Assembly: GCA_916613615.1 (NCBI GenBank) | Contig: OU744726.1 | Span: forward strand, 18,231,515-18,295,514 | Source: Steromphala cineraria | Lineage: Eukaryota; Mollusca; Gastropoda; Trochida; Trochidae | DNA: 64,000 bases | Direction: 5' to 3' | In this document: positions 36,056 to 48,490 of the stretch, one piece after another | How the letters are laid out: every line of letters starts with the position of its first letter | Position numbering within the stretch: the stretch's first letter is position 1 | The notes under the pieces: generated by a model | The model's input: the letters and a program-made list of their open reading frames with translations, nothing else | What the model was told of the DNA's origin: nothing | Databases searched by the model: none | Made by a program: the position numbers and the translations under genes

Positions 36056-36479
36056 ACGATAACCCAGAAGATGAGGGAACTTTGCTGATAAAGTCACTAT
36101 TACTAAATAAGAAAACATGATAAACGTAGTTAGTACTAGCATGTCTTAATTTAATTGTAATCATTTAATTATTTGTGAATACGGAACTAAGTTGCATAGC
36201 TTCCATAGGTTCAATCAGAGTTACTTCCCTTAGAAAGTGCCCAACCACCGATAATGAGGTTTCGCCAGGAGTACAGTCCACAAACATGAAATCAGGAATA
36301 TTCCTTTTAGGGTTTTACAATTTATAAAAAAAAAATGGCACTTAATTGTTGTTCGTTTGTCCAATAAACACTTTGAATAGCCTTTCATTAAGACAGCGTA
36401 CCCGTAATTATCGGCTGTGAAAAACCCACCTGGGTTAGGGGCCATGAAACTCGTGTGAGTGCGAGGCAATAAACAGACT

Positions 36480-37190
36480 ATACAAAGTAACGCATCATTA
36501 TTTCAACTGAAATACCACCAAAATATGATATGGATATCTTTTTTACATCAGATGCTTAGTATTGTTACATCGTCAAACGCTTTATCTAACTGAATGGTAA
36601 ACATGTTCTGAAAATCGTTAATTATTGGATTTTTTCCTGTGGTATTGTTGCGATAGATGTAAAGATATAACGAGGCTGATTCCGTTTATGGCGTCACAAC
36701 AAGGATGTGTAACCAGTGACTGGCAGTCATGCATTCATTGGTTTATGGCCAGATAGGTCTAAGCGGTCTATAAAAAGTGTCATTCAAAAACGGCTTTCAT
36801 TACCAAACTGATCATATTTGTGTAGCGACCTTTGACGCACTATACAATATTGTTATCAGACTTTAATTTATATATTTGTGATATTATTCCAAGAAAACTA
36901 CCAATTGTATGATAAATGTAAATGTATTTATGAAAACAACCTGGATCTCATTTAGAGGCAATTAACTTCCTGATTTAAATCATGAGTCTATTCAAGTTTA
37001 CACTGAACCTATCAGGAAGTTTGTTGATAGGTTTCAGTATATCAAAATAGAATATGAATCGCCTCCAAAGATAAAACTGAAAATGGGTGTTGACTTGGTG
37101 ACAGGAAAAAAGATAGTCATGACAAATACTTTGTCAATCCTGATATCATAAACGAGCTTTACTTTAATTTGCTTTCTAAATAAAGTTTTT
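36480..37190. other. AT-rich stretch before a LINE fragment
   Basis: No gene is recognised. The right part may be the 5' side of the LINE that follows. Confidence 0.35.
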
Positions 37191-37199
37191 TTCTAATGA

Positions 37200-39118
37200 C
37201 GATATGATTCAAACCGATAACAATTCAGTAGATAATGATATTATCTCCAATAAGTTTGACAAAAATGATTTTAGAAACAAATATATCAGAAGATGAGATA
37301 ACAAGTGCCATAGGTCGCCTAAAGAGCGGGAAATCAGCTGGTTCAAAACATGTCATTATAGACAGGATAAAATGTTCTCAGACACAGTTAATGCCTTTCT
37401 TACTGAAGTGTTTTAATAGGGTATTTGAAAATGATTCCTTTCCAGAGAGTTGGTCGTGTTCTATTATTGTCCCGATACAAAAGAAAGGATCTAAAGGAAA
37501 TCCAGACAATTAAAGGGGTATATCCCTAATGAGTGTTATTGGGAAAATATTTACAACAGTCCCTAACAACAGAATATCAAACTGGTCAAATTTAAGAAAC
37601 TTAATTCCTGAATGCCAGGCAGGATTTAGACAAGAATACTCAACTTCCTATCATATTTTTACACTTTATGCAATAATACAAAAATGTTTATCTCGCAGTA
37701 AGCATAAACTTTATGTAGTATTTGTTGATTTTAATAAAGCGTTGACTCTGTGGATAGTCATAACTATGGTATTGTTTAAGAAAAGCTGGTTTACAAGGGA
37801 AAATGTATTACATCTTAAGATCAATGTACTCAAATATCAAATCATGTGTCCGTTGTGATGATGGTGTTACTGATTACTTAGATTGCCCCATTGGAGTTCG
37901 ACAAGGGTGCATTTTAAGCCCAATATTGTTTTCCTTCTTTATAAGCGAACTTTATTATGATATAGCCAATTGAGGTAAACATGGTGTGCAACTGTTCCCA
38001 GTATTTTTATTCTTCTCTTTGCCGATGATGTAATTCTAGTTTCAGACACTGTTATCGGTCTTCAAAATCAGCTAAATGTTTTGGAAAAATATACAAATGA
38101 GTAAAAATTGTCTGTCAATTTTGAAAAAACAAATATAGTCATCTCTAGAAGGGGTACCTGTCGCCTCGAAGGAAAAATGTTTTTTAAACAACAAGCAAAT
38201 ATCTATTGTCAGTCACTATACCTATCTTAGGCTCATGTTTCCCTTTACTATGAACTCTAAGAAGGGTGTTTTAGATCTGAAGTCTCGTGCGAAAAAGGCC
38301 CTTATAAATATCATGTCAGTTTCCCAGAAGTTTGGTATTTTATATCCAAAAATATTTTCAAATTGTTTGATTCACAAATCCAACCTATTATGCTATATGG
38401 ATATGAACTTTGGGGATTTCAACGTCATGAATGTATTGAAAAACTACATCTCCTCGCATGCAAACGGTTTTAAAATGTAGCACAAGCAACTCCAAATAAC
38501 ATCTTTTATTTTCTCATGGGTTTGGATTTGTGTGGCTCAATCAAACAGTTGGTAATGTCAACATGTTTCTTAAAGAAGAATCAAGAATGGAATTCAATTC
38601 TTGACAATAGAACACGCTATCAACTGTACAGATCACACAAGAGTCTAATCCAACCTGACTTGTAACTTTCTATATTGACATCAAGAAATATCAGACGAAC
38701 TTGTGTATGTTTCCGATTGGGCCTGTTGGACATAGCTGTTAATAAGGGCAGGAGACTTTCAATGGGAAGAAACTTATGAATATGTCCTTTTTGTAAATCT
38801 GCTGTCGAAGATGAAATTCATTTGTCTTTCGTTTGCCCTCATTATGCTGATTTAAGTAAACAATATATTCCAAAAAAATATCTTTCCAAGTACCTCTCGT
38901 CTGCCTTTATATCAATTACATGTATGTTTTCCAGAAACGAAAACCTAATACGTAATCTAGCGCTCTTTGTAAAACATGCTGTTATCTTAAGAGACAATCT
39001 ATTATCAGAATTGTAAATTATATTTGTATAATGAATGCATATATCTTTGTACCTTTGTACCATTTGTATATGGGCCGGAGGCCTAAAGTACAATAAACTT
39101 CTTTGACTTTGACTTGAC
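37200..39118 (+). pseudogene. jockey/CR1-group LINE, RT to 3' end
   Basis: The RT runs through ISEDEITSAIGRLKSGKSAG, WSCSIIVPIQKKGSKGNPDN, PECQAGFRQEYSTSYHIFTL, YVVFVDFNKA, then IGVRQGCILSPILFSFF and a FADDV catalytic box near 38025. The C-terminus has a CPFCK...H...C zinc motif (38790-38840) and ends NLLSEL at 39016. The 3' tail reads AATAAACTTCTTTGACTTTG then ACTTGACT, a short tandem end usual for this LINE group. Frameshifts and stops make it dead. Confidence 0.85.
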
Positions 39119-39199
39119 TATGATTAAAATGTTTATGAACATTCATTGTGAACAAACAGAACGCTCCCTGGTCACACTATTGTAACTTTACAGGTACAA

Positions 39200-39880
39200 A
39201 CTCCAAAAAGAGTGTTTTGAATTTATTTGGAGAAACAATTATCAAAGATGTTTTATCTTCACAAACATTAAAATGGATACAGAAATTACAATGTTGTTCG
39301 TAAAATTGAAAAATAGACTGCATAATTCAAATCGTTTCTGGATATCAGCCAAATCATATATTGAAAATAAAGTAAAATCTGCAATTTCAAATCCATTTAT
39401 TAAGTCTTGAAGATTGGTCCAACACAGTTGATAAATATAAACGACAATATATAGAGTCTATATGATCTACTCTCTCAAAGTATATGGAATAACGATTGTA
39501 TTACGTTTGGAAATACAAGCATTTTAAACAAAAATTGGGTGAATAATATATTGGATGAAAATGGAAGATTTTATTCCAAGGAAGAATTGTGTTCTGTATA
39601 TACTCTTGATATTAACTTACTCCATTATCCGTTACGGTATCAAACATGCAGTTTTTTATTATGCTTACCCAATTGCTGTTACTCTATCTAATTGTAAGCT
39701 ACACAATCCCGTGTCGTGTACCCTTTCATTATCAAATGGACAAATACAAAACTTTATGATATGTTACTTGACTCACATTGTGTTAAACTCCCTTCCTGAT
39801 CTGCAAAGTGACACTTATCATTGTGTTCATCTGTCCGACCGTGAACTTTTTGCATTTTGGACTTCTTTTCCAGAACCATT
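39200..39880 (+). pseudogene. L1-like LINE C-terminal fragment, second copy
   Basis: Frames on the plus strand read IWNNDCITFGNTSILNKNW and NILDENGRFYSKEELCSVY, the same post-RT block as 2860-3222, with shifts and stops. It directly follows the LINE tail at 39118 and is truncated on its right by a small MITE. Confidence 0.7.
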
Positions 39881-39885
39881 GTCCT

Positions 39886-40205
39886 TTAAAGGGACAGTAG
39901 CACGTGGTTCAAATTGAAAGACAATGTATTTAAACTAAATTGAGCAGTAGTAATTCAAATATATAAGGTAAAGCTTAGCCATTCGAGTCCTTTTTCTTAC
40001 ACAAAATGAATTACAGGTGTTTAAAAAAAATGGCCGCCAATGGATTTTATGTGGATCTCCATACTTTGTCCTCTGACTATGGATGATTGGCTTGTGTAAT
40101 GAGATTGTTGATACTGTCAATATGATACATTTACCAATAACTTACATTATCAGTGAACTATTTAGAATATAAAATGATCAAAAAACGTGCTACTGCCCCT
40201 TTAAA
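39886..40205. mobile_element. small MITE with 18-bp inverted ends
   Basis: TTTAAAGGGACAGTAGCACG at the left and its complement (with one change, GGGGCAGTAGCACGT) at the right bound about 320 bp with no gene. The target duplication is ambiguous because TTTAAA is itself palindromic. Confidence 0.7.
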
Positions 40206-40930
40206 TGCTTAAATCTTGTTTACAGACTCCTTGACAAGTGAGAGTTATAATTAATAGTTTGGGCCCAAACTGACTAACTTTAGGACCAGTCATATATTAA
40301 AGAAGGAGAGGGAATGTTTTACAAAACTCTTCGTGATAGTATTCTTAAAATTTATGTTAATTCAGCAATTAATGTCCTTTTGACATTTGAAAAATCAAAA
40401 CCATAATTGATAGAGTGTAGAAAACATGGACATTTACCCTATCAATATGTGGTTATGTATAGTGTATAGTTAAAAAGATATGACTGGGATAAAGAAACTT
40501 CCTTGTAGGGTCAATAATTAATTAAAGTTCTTTTGAAAACAAAAAAATATAAATATAATTAAGAGATTTAAGGAAGATAATGGTTGACATGGATAAGCTA
40601 GAATGCAAAGTTCAAAGATGAGTCCTGGAGAAGTCTAAAGTCTATCAGAAAACGGGAAAATAGATTATAATATAAAAAGGGAAAATCTCCACATCAAAGT
40701 GGTTAATTTTGCAATTTCATTTCATTTTTGTCTTCAATGTCAGACCTCAGATTGGAAAAATAATGATATCTTCATAGGTCCAGTACTTAAGCAAATGAGA
40801 TGAGGTCTTGCCCTCCTTCTATTTTCAAGCTTTCTATATTAAGTTTAAGGAAAGATTTTTTTCTAGTCCATTTTATAATGGCCCTCCCCAAACCTCTTGT
40901 AAATGTATTCATGACCCTCCCCTACTTTAA
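40206..40930. other. AT-rich stretch, nothing recognised
   Basis: No supported exon or repeat boundary. Confidence 0.35.
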
Positions 40931-41556
40931 ACTATGGATATTGACATGTACGGTTGAACCAATTTGTAATTAATGTAAATGTTGTTTTAAGAGAATTTAA
41001 GCAAGGAGTTATTAATATACACTCCCAGCAGTGGCATCACCAACTAAGCAGTGTAAGCGACACTCCTTGTTATATTGATAGTATAGACTGTCTCAAGTTT
41101 GAAATGTACTTAGATGACATTACTTACAAGAAATTTAGAATTGCTCTTACACGACTTAAATTGAGTTCGCATTCTTTAATGGTAGGAAAGGGTAGATTGG
41201 CCCAAAATGAATTAGAACTTTCTCAATGAACATGCAAATATTGATACGATTTTCATGTATCATGTTGATGTGTCCTACAACGATATTTGAAAAATTTACA
41301 TACCTAACTACTGCCATGGACGACCTAGTTTGTTACATTTCAAGAACTAAATAGTTGACTGTAAAAGTCTTACATGTAATTGCAATCTTGCGAAATATAA
41401 TGTAGAACTCTAGTATTTCTTTGGCCCTGTAGCAATTTGATCATTTATATTTACACTGTTCCTCGCCATGCTGAGAAATAATCTTGATTGACAAATGTTT
41501 TTATTGACTGATCAGTCTAATAAAGAATCTGTCTGTCTGTCTGTCCTAATGGCTGT
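40931..41556 (+). pseudogene. LINE 3' fragment with CTGT tail
   Basis: KFEMYLDDITYKKFRIALTR and LKLSSHSLMVGKGR match the C-terminal segment of CR1/jockey-type LINEs. Decayed sequence and AATAAAGAATCTGTCTGTCT follow, an A-signal merging into a CTGT microsatellite typical of such 3' ends. Confidence 0.65.
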
Positions 41557-41659
41557 ATATTTAAAATCACCCTTAAATCGCCCCTGTAATAAATTACCGG
41601 TCCCTTAAGTAAAGCCTCCAAAATTACGTTTCATAATCTCGACAACATCCCAGCAGGCA

Positions 41660-41990
41660 CACGACGTGGAATCGACGTTGGATTTTAGTTGATATGTAGT
41701 CGCGACGTCGTTCAACTTAAAAAAGACGTTGTTTCCACGTCAGTAATTTCGACGTCGATAAAGACAACGTTGCTTCGACGTTGTTAATTTCGACGTTGAT
41801 GTAACAACGTTGTTACAACGTCGGACATTTCGACGTCGAAAACAACGACGTGGCCCCGACGTCGGTAATTTCGACGTTGACTGAACAACGTTGTTTCAAC
41901 GTTGGTTATTTCGGTAAAGGTGGCGTTGTTTCCACGTTGAGAAAAAAAAGATACACAACGTCGTTTCAACGTAGCTTTTTCCGAGGTCTT
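41660..41990. repeat. ACGT-rich left arm of element A
   Basis: About twenty ACGT cores in 330 bp, mostly as GACGTTG, AACGTT, GACGTCG or CAACGTCG separated by 10-20 bases with recurring 'ATTTCGACGTYG'. The open frame over it (41784-41969 minus, repeating SQRGNNATF/SQRRNYRR) is a by-product of the repeat. Confidence 0.85.
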
Positions 41991-42544
41991 TGTCTATGAG
42001 ATTTATGTTGATAAATGACTTTACGTTGTTCCGATTTTACAACCTACGAATTATATCAGATGAAAATAGGTTTGTCTCTTGTGAAACTAAATATTTTCGT
42101 TTGTTAGTTGATCATTCATGAAAAAGTGTGTGATATTCGCCTTTAAACTTGTAGAGAGCGCCCCGTTATGGAAGGACAAACTAAATTACTGTTAGCAACA
42201 ACTAACAGATTTCGTGAAAAAAAAGGCATTTTTTCCTAGGATATTGTATAGAAAAATCTTTATGTAGACTCTAGAGTTGTTTTCCTTTGTTAAGTTTAGC
42301 CATTTCCATTCCCTTTATAATTAAGCTTTTTCGAATTATCAATTCAATGTATAGATATGAAATCAGTAAAAAAAGTACGCAAAATATACATAAATTTATG
42401 TAAAACACTTTATTCATAAACAATATTTGCCGATAATTTCTTTCCCTAAACGGCGTATGCATATGAAAAAAGTACTTTTTCTTATATTTCCGCAGTTACT
42501 TTGAACGCCAACAAGCATACCACATTTTCGCGCCAGCACAAATG

Positions 42545-44560
42545 CTGATGACGTCACTGTTTCAACTATTACGTCACAATCTTAGTACTTTCGTCGCCAT
42601 GTTTGTCGATCGATGTAAGGGGAAATCAACGTTCGGTTAGATCTTATATCGGATCACGATTCGGGTGGACTGACATCGCTCTACTATTCTCAAATGGTAA
42701 GTATTTCCCTTCTTCTATTAACAAACTTTCGTTGAGTTTCAGTAGTCATTCCAATATTTATAAACTTGAAGTTATCACGTCAAAATTGAACGCATCTCGT
42801 TGACTTATGTAGGCCTTGTGCCACGGCAACTGTAGATCTAGTACGATTATATATTATTATAGCACTGATATCAAACTATTATTTGAAAAATAGCATTTGT
42901 TTAGTTAAGTGAGTCACAAGGATAACAGAAAGTCATAGGTTTCAAAACTTCTGCTGTCATTCGACTTGTGTCCGCAACCATGTTGAACTCCATACAGTGT
43001 TGTGGCATAGCATAAAGTGCTTGTTATTGTAACCGGTGATGCACGGAGCTCGTAAAGTTTTCGATCAGCTGTTTACGAGTTCATTTGGTTCAAAGCGTTC
43101 ACGGTACAGTTCCGTTGTTGTTTTTGATTAGATTAATAATTGTCTTACTCTGAGCATCAGCTTAAATGAAACAGCAGTTGAATTGTTATCATTTAGTGGC
43201 AATGACGGCATCATAATCAGCGTTGTCCCATATTATTTTTGTAGGAAAAAGATCATGAAAAGGGTTGTGTTCAAACCGGGTAGATTAGCAATAAAACTAT
43301 ATAATATTGATCAATTATTTGAATGACTAAGTCACTTGAACTATGATCACGTCATAGAAAGATATGGCTATTTAAGTTAGTGTTGTTGTAGGCCTAATAG
43401 TGTTGTTCCGCATTGCGTCATATGAATGACATCAAATATCCACATGGCATATCATTTGCACATTTATGCATGTAGCCATGTACATGTAGGCCTAAAGATG
43501 TAATTAGTATTCAATGATAATAACTTAAATATCATTTGCCAAAAGTAGAAAATTATACGTCCGTATTTAAGAACTAGAAGGGGTCCAGTTATATTAAATT
43601 AATTGTATTTTCTTGTTAACTTCTTTTTTTTTATCAAACTAATCCTATAGGCCTAATTATGTTCAAGTATGACGGAATGATGGCATACCACATATTTCTG
43701 AACTGTTGATGGATGAAATTCGTTTTCAATTATTTATTTTCTTGCAAACACGATATTACCAGTGACAATCTAATATTTTAATGCATGACAGTTTAGCATA
43801 ACTATAGTATATAATAGGACTAAGATTGATATCAACTCACTTAGCCTAGGCTTGAACCTACATGTACGATTCATTGTATAATCAATTAATTAATTTGTAT
43901 ATACACATTATGATAATCATAATGTGTATATACAAATTAATTTTAAGGGCAATTCATAACTGACACTTTTCAGTTCCATGACAGTTATGTTTGAAGGAAT
44001 CCTATGACTCAATCAATGCATCAAGAAGTGTTTTAAAGAAATGTGTTAGGAAGAGTCCAAAGATATTGTTTATATTTAAATATAATACAATAATATGAAC
44101 TTTTCTCAAGGTCTGCTGATTGAGAGGGAGGAGACAGCTGGAGACTGGCGAAGCAGAGAAGATACATGCACGTGCTTCTGGGAGTTTAAACTACCCTCAG
44201 GTATGCATAGTGTACACTGTTGTAAATGCCATTCAACATTCATTATGTATTAATTTTACCAGTTTAAATGTTGAATAAGTTAACAATCAAACTATAAATC
44301 AGTTTAGAGTTACAATGCACACAAAAGTCATTCAAGGCGGGTTGAAAAAGAACAAAACAAGTTATTAGCACATATTTGATAAGGTATCGACATATACAAT
44401 TTATGTGATTAATTTTTCACTTCATTTACATCTTTTTTTTTTATCTTACCTTTGTACAGAACTTTACTGACGACCAACGCTGTGAAGAAACATGTACAAG
44501 AAGACAGAATAAGACGGCTTTTCATAGAAATGTATAAAAGATTAATAAACAATTATGTAA
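42545..44560 (+). other. three-exon transcription unit inside element A
   Basis: The promoter has GATGACGTCACTG and TTACGTCAC before TCGTCGCCATGTTTG. Exon 1 ends at 42696 with donor GTAAGT. Exon 2 is 44111-44200 (90 bp; acceptor TTCTCAAG, donor GTATGC). Exon 3 starts at 44460 after TTTGTACAG, with AATAAA at 44544-44549. The exon 3 frame TLLTTNAVKKHVQEDRIRRL, FIEMYKRLINNY looks protein-like, but no single frame stays open through all exons. Promoter and layout match element B (58723-62090). It may be non-coding or decayed. Confidence 0.55.
43888..43942. repeat. 55-bp perfect palindrome
   Basis: Two 27-bp arms (AATTAATTTGTATATACACA, then TTATGAT) are perfect complements around one central A at 43915. 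It sits in the interior of element A. Confidence 0.95.
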
Positions 44561-44749
44561 ACATTATCTCGGTTTGTTTTTGACTTGTTAATTTGTTGGT
44601 TGAATTGATAAAGCTTTTCCCGACGATATACCATATTTTATATGATACGATTACGGTCTCTATGATTCTTTGCAGTGTTATATACATTGAAAAACGTCTC
44701 TCATCATACCTTTTCTGGCTTTTCAGCAATATTAGAAATTGGATCAACT

Positions 44750-44995
44750 TTTAACCAACGTTGAAGCAACATCGTATCGACGTTGATGTCGCGTTGTAAT
44801 TAGTACTAATTACGTCAATAAAACGTCGTTTCGACGTTAATACAATATCGTATATACGTCGAGACAACGTTATACCAACGTTGTTGCGACGTCGTATTTA
44901 TTAACAAATGATAACAAATTTCAAATCCAATCAAAATTCGACGTCAATTCAACGTTGGTAAACGACGTTGTTTCAACGTTGGTTCAACGTTAAAA
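44750..44995. repeat. ACGT-rich right arm of element A
   Basis: Repeated CAACGTTG, TCGACGTT, GTCGTTTCGACG and AACGTTGTTGCGACGTCG, the mirror of the left arm in composition but only loosely in sequence outside the last 11 bp. Confidence 0.85.
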
Positions 44996-45428
44996 TGCCT
45001 GCTGGGATACCTTTCAATTGTCACTATACAACGTTGATTAGCTTTATGATATGGTGATACTTTTCCCCAACAGTCAGGACGTAACAGTGAAATGATATGT
45101 ATTATATATAGTATATATTAACACTGCAAAGTGACCATTTTCATGATTGAGCATGTTGTTGCAAGTTTTACATGCATTTAATAATCACGAAAAGAAAACT
45201 TCTCATCAGTTGAAGTAGGTGAGGAATTGCATTTTGAGACACTTCCTTTACACTGTTTTTGTTTATGGAAACGAACGTCGAAAATGTTGAAAATGTGTGT
45301 TACAACACCATGGGTGCGCAATCAAAGGCAGTTCCAATGAAAAACATAACTTAACATTAATTTCTGATGATCACTGAGAGCACAAACCAACTTCCAAACA
45401 TCTGGTTACCTGTAAACAATATATATAG

Positions 45429-45572
45429 GTTATCATGCTCGTGTGTTTTTGGATAGTAAATATCCTGCATTGGGAATAAACATTGTATTTTGCGAGCCTT
45501 GGCGAGCTAAATACATAGTGGTTACTCCTAATGCAGGATATTTACTATCCAAAAACACACGAGCATGATAAC
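45429..45572. repeat. 144-bp hairpin with 43-bp perfect arms
   Basis: The left arm 45429-45471 begins GTTATCATGCTCGTGTGTTT and the right arm 45530-45572 is its exact complement. The 58-bp loop is itself partly palindromic (TTTTGCGAGCC.TTGG.CGAGCTAAA). No gene overlaps. It is likely a young hairpin MITE or a structured RNA source. Confidence 0.92.
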
Positions 45573-47300
45573 TTCTTTATCATACAATGTCATTTTAAAA
45601 TTTGATTCGGAAAAATGCCTGATAATACAATTTCTATAATATATCTTAAGAGTTGACATTGTTTAAGATTCGCGCATTGATATATGCAAATGAATAGAGC
45701 AATAAAACTATGATTGTGAATTGACAAAATATAATTCCTCCTTATGAATGCCTTTTATACCCGTTTTAGCTATTTTCTAACGTCTAAAAAGTTTTGAAAT
45801 TTTGTTAATATATCAAATATAAGGAATTTTAAAAATGAAAAACATTTTAAATGGTCTTTGGCGGTATCAAACTGACGTTCTTCAATCCGAGGTCATCGAG
45901 AGGACGAGTCAATCTCACCAAGGGGCAAGAGTTGCTTCCCTTCGGCTACGTTACAGTTTGCGTTGAAACAACAAACATTGACAACCGGAGAGTCTAACTG
46001 GATGATAGACTGTGGATTTCCCAATCCAAACTAAACAAGCCTTAACTAAAGAAATGAACACCGAAGAAGTGTAAATGATGTGGAACATGAGACTTGAACT
46101 GCCTTTGGTACCTGTGAGTAAAATTAATATTGTTCATTCAAATCGTGATAACAGTGTTTTAGCACTGCTAAGTCATTCATTTGGCTAAAGATCCATACAA
46201 TTTTGTTAACATATATTAGTATAATGTATCATTCATATTGTAATGACTCTCTCCGTTACTAAAGACGTTCAAAACGCCTGTGACGTCATTAGAATTTTTG
46301 AAAGAAGTTCCGTCCTTGACCTTTGAAATTTGCATCGGTATCCCCATATTACCCTTAGCCACGCCCAACGGATATCGATATGGATTTCGAAAATATCTGT
46401 TGGCTTTAATATGCCGAGAACACTATCCATTGTATGATAAACTTAAATATGTGAAAATAACATATTTTACATTATGAAAAAATGAACACAAGGAGGCTTT
46501 GACTTCGGATGTTGAAATAATAAGGCATACATGATGCTTTATAAAAGTTTATTTCTTTTTGGTTGAAGTGTTTGAAGGATGATAAAAACAAAATACATCA
46601 AATGTGTCACTTGAACACGCTGAATGAACTGGTATTACGTAAAATGTGTTAGATAAGTTATTTATTGATTGTGGCAGATTTAATTGACAAACCAATAATT
46701 ATCACAATGTTTAATACTTAAACTTGACTTAAGATAATCAAATCGCTGATGATTTACTATGTGGTCACTATGACCACTGCAGTTTTCAAGGGAGATAACT
46801 GCGACAACTCAGATATTGTTAAGGAAAGTTTGACAAATATAATCTTTTGGATATTTAAAAATTAAATGAATTTCAGTTTTATAGGCATGATTAATTTTGG
46901 AAATAACAATTCTTAACATTTCTTTCTGATAGCTTTTACTCTTTGAAACATGTATGACAATTAAAACGTTTACAGGCATCAATTGTTTTATAATTCCTTG
47001 ATATGCTTTTTTTAAAATACAAATATATATGATAATCACTATTGTGTTAAATAAGACTCTTCACCAAATTATTGGTAAATAAAGCGATGCGTATATATAT
47101 TGTAATGTACAGGGCTAATTGTCATTTTCACGTATTTAACTACACTGCTATTTCTATGACATTATTGACTTTCGATGTAATTTCCACTGTTCCACAGTGT
47201 TTGTCATCAAATTATCGATAGTTTTCTTTTGCAAAACGTAATACCATTTGAAGTATATTCCTAAACTAATCAACGTTTGTTTACAGTTAAATACACCCTC
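45573..47300. other. non-coding stretch, nothing recognised
   Basis: GC-richer patch at 45870-45980 and a TGACGTCA at 46280, but no exon with both splice signals was supported. Confidence 0.35.
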
Positions 47301-47306
47301 ATTTAC

Positions 47307-47381
47307 CTTATTAATACATGTATTTAATGTCTTTTTATCGGAGCCAGTCTGCACGGCAATGTTGTTCATGGAGGCCGCCAT
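47307..47381 (-). CDS. possible first coding exon, unknown gene
   Basis: On the minus strand ATGGCGGCCTCCATGAACAA opens MAASMNNIAVQTGSDKKTLN, TCINK, then a donor GTAAAT after 47307 (phase 0). TGATGACGTCATGAC lies just upstream (47388-47402) as a CRE-type promoter element, and a second TGACGTCA stands near 47590. No downstream exon was found and no family recognised. Confidence 0.35.
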
Positions 47382-47599
47382 ATTGGAAGTGTGATGACGT
47401 CATGACTTTTTGTGTATCATGTTTGTTCACAATTATGATCACTTTTGTAAATAATATGTTATCAACTGTAAAATAGATTTCAGTAATTATATTTTGTCCT
47501 ATGGCGTTGTTCATTTAATAAGTATAAATTAATGTGCTGGTTTATATATATTGTAAACAAATTACGTCATGATGATTGTTCCTCTGTGACGTCAGTTTT

Positions 47600-48490
47600 G
47601 TTGACGGTTGCTAATATTGAAAGAGAGTTTTACGAGCCTTGATTGGAAGAAGACGTGTCCTTTTTGTGTGAGAAGATACCAGAACGGTAAAAAAAATTTC
47701 TTCCGGTTTTTACCGAGATTGAAGCCATGTAAGTGTAACTTGCCAAGCACTGCTTGAGACTGTATAGTATTTATGTGAAGCGTTCGTAAAATGATTCCTT
47801 TCTTGCCATAATTCTATTGTCTTTGCGTAAAATAAATTTCTCTTTAATGAAATGATGTTAACTCATGGATTGATATAAATGTTCTTGTAATAAATTCTTG
47901 TTGATCGTTTCAAATACTTGTTGTCAAATTATTTGCTAGATTATAAACTGTAATTTAAAGGGTAAAAGTGAGAGATCCAATTACTCCATAACATGCTATC
48001 TCTTAAGTAAAATATTAACTCCTTTTACCCCCTTAGACCGTTACAATATATATATTGCTAAGCTGATGAAGATGTAAAACAAAATACGATTGCGGAAAGG
48101 GATTAAAAGGAAAATAAAATATGGAATTGAGTAAACTACGAATATCATATGCCAATCCCTGACACAACTTTATCGCAAGCTGTAGGCTTATAAAGAAATT
48201 CTCTTTGTTGTTCTGTCTATCTTGTAATTATCTTCTCAAGTAACTCCGACAAATACATTTGTACAACATACTATCTTTTTCAATATCCAATATGAAGTGT
48301 TTGAAATTTGTATATGAATGTTTGTTTTGCTAAATTAGTAGAATATTAGATTGGGTTTGAATTATACAATTGATCCTAAATGTTGAAAGTTCACAAAGTT
48401 TGCCTTTACATGCTGTATAAGGTTAAGGATTTGAATATTTTAGGACAGAAGAGTTTCTAGATAAAATGTCACAAGATAAAGAAAAAAATT
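47600..48490. other. 3' flank of the EGF receptor gene
   Basis: AT-rich sequence between the possible exon at 47307-47381 and the receptor gene's last exon. No terminator or repeat unit is clear. Confidence 0.35.

Larger units (their letters stand above)
34498..36266. mobile_element. Merlin-like DNA transposon, non-autonomous, with 8-bp target duplication
   Basis: Inverted termini of about 50 bp start GGCGAAACC and include ATTATCGGTGGTTGGGC and CTAAGGGAAGTAACTCTG (34498-34550; complement 36215-36266). They are flanked by a perfect 8-bp direct repeat AGGAGTAC (34490-34497 and 36267-36274). GG-starting termini with 8-bp duplications fit Merlin; hAT and P also make 8-bp duplications but have other termini. 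No transposase frame is present. The interior is a decayed tandem array plus GTGGGCCCAC palindromes. Confidence 0.85.
41649..45006. mobile_element. element A: unclassified transposon with ACGT-palindrome arms
   Basis: The ends are CCCAGCAGGCA (41649-41659) and TGCCTGCTGGG (44996-45006), flanked on each side by AT. The outer 330 bp on the left (41660-41990) and 250 bp on the right (44750-45000) are packed with AACGTTG, CGACGTCG and ACGTCG motifs in both orientations. The interior is AT-rich and contains a three-exon plus-strand transcription unit (42545-44560), a 55-bp palindrome at 43888-43942 and no recognised transposase. A related element starts at 58001. Confidence 0.7.

Noticed and set aside
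34498..36266. hAT assignment for the 8-bp-duplication element
   Set aside because: Termini begin GGCGAAACC rather than the CAG/CA start usual for hAT; Merlin fits better, though no transposase is present to prove it.
41784..41969. Open frame of repeating SQR/NN residues
   Set aside because: By-product of the ACGT-rich arm of element A read on the minus strand.
42271..42462. Minus-strand 63-codon hydrophobic frame in element A
   Set aside because: AT-rich chance frame; hydrophobicity follows from base composition.
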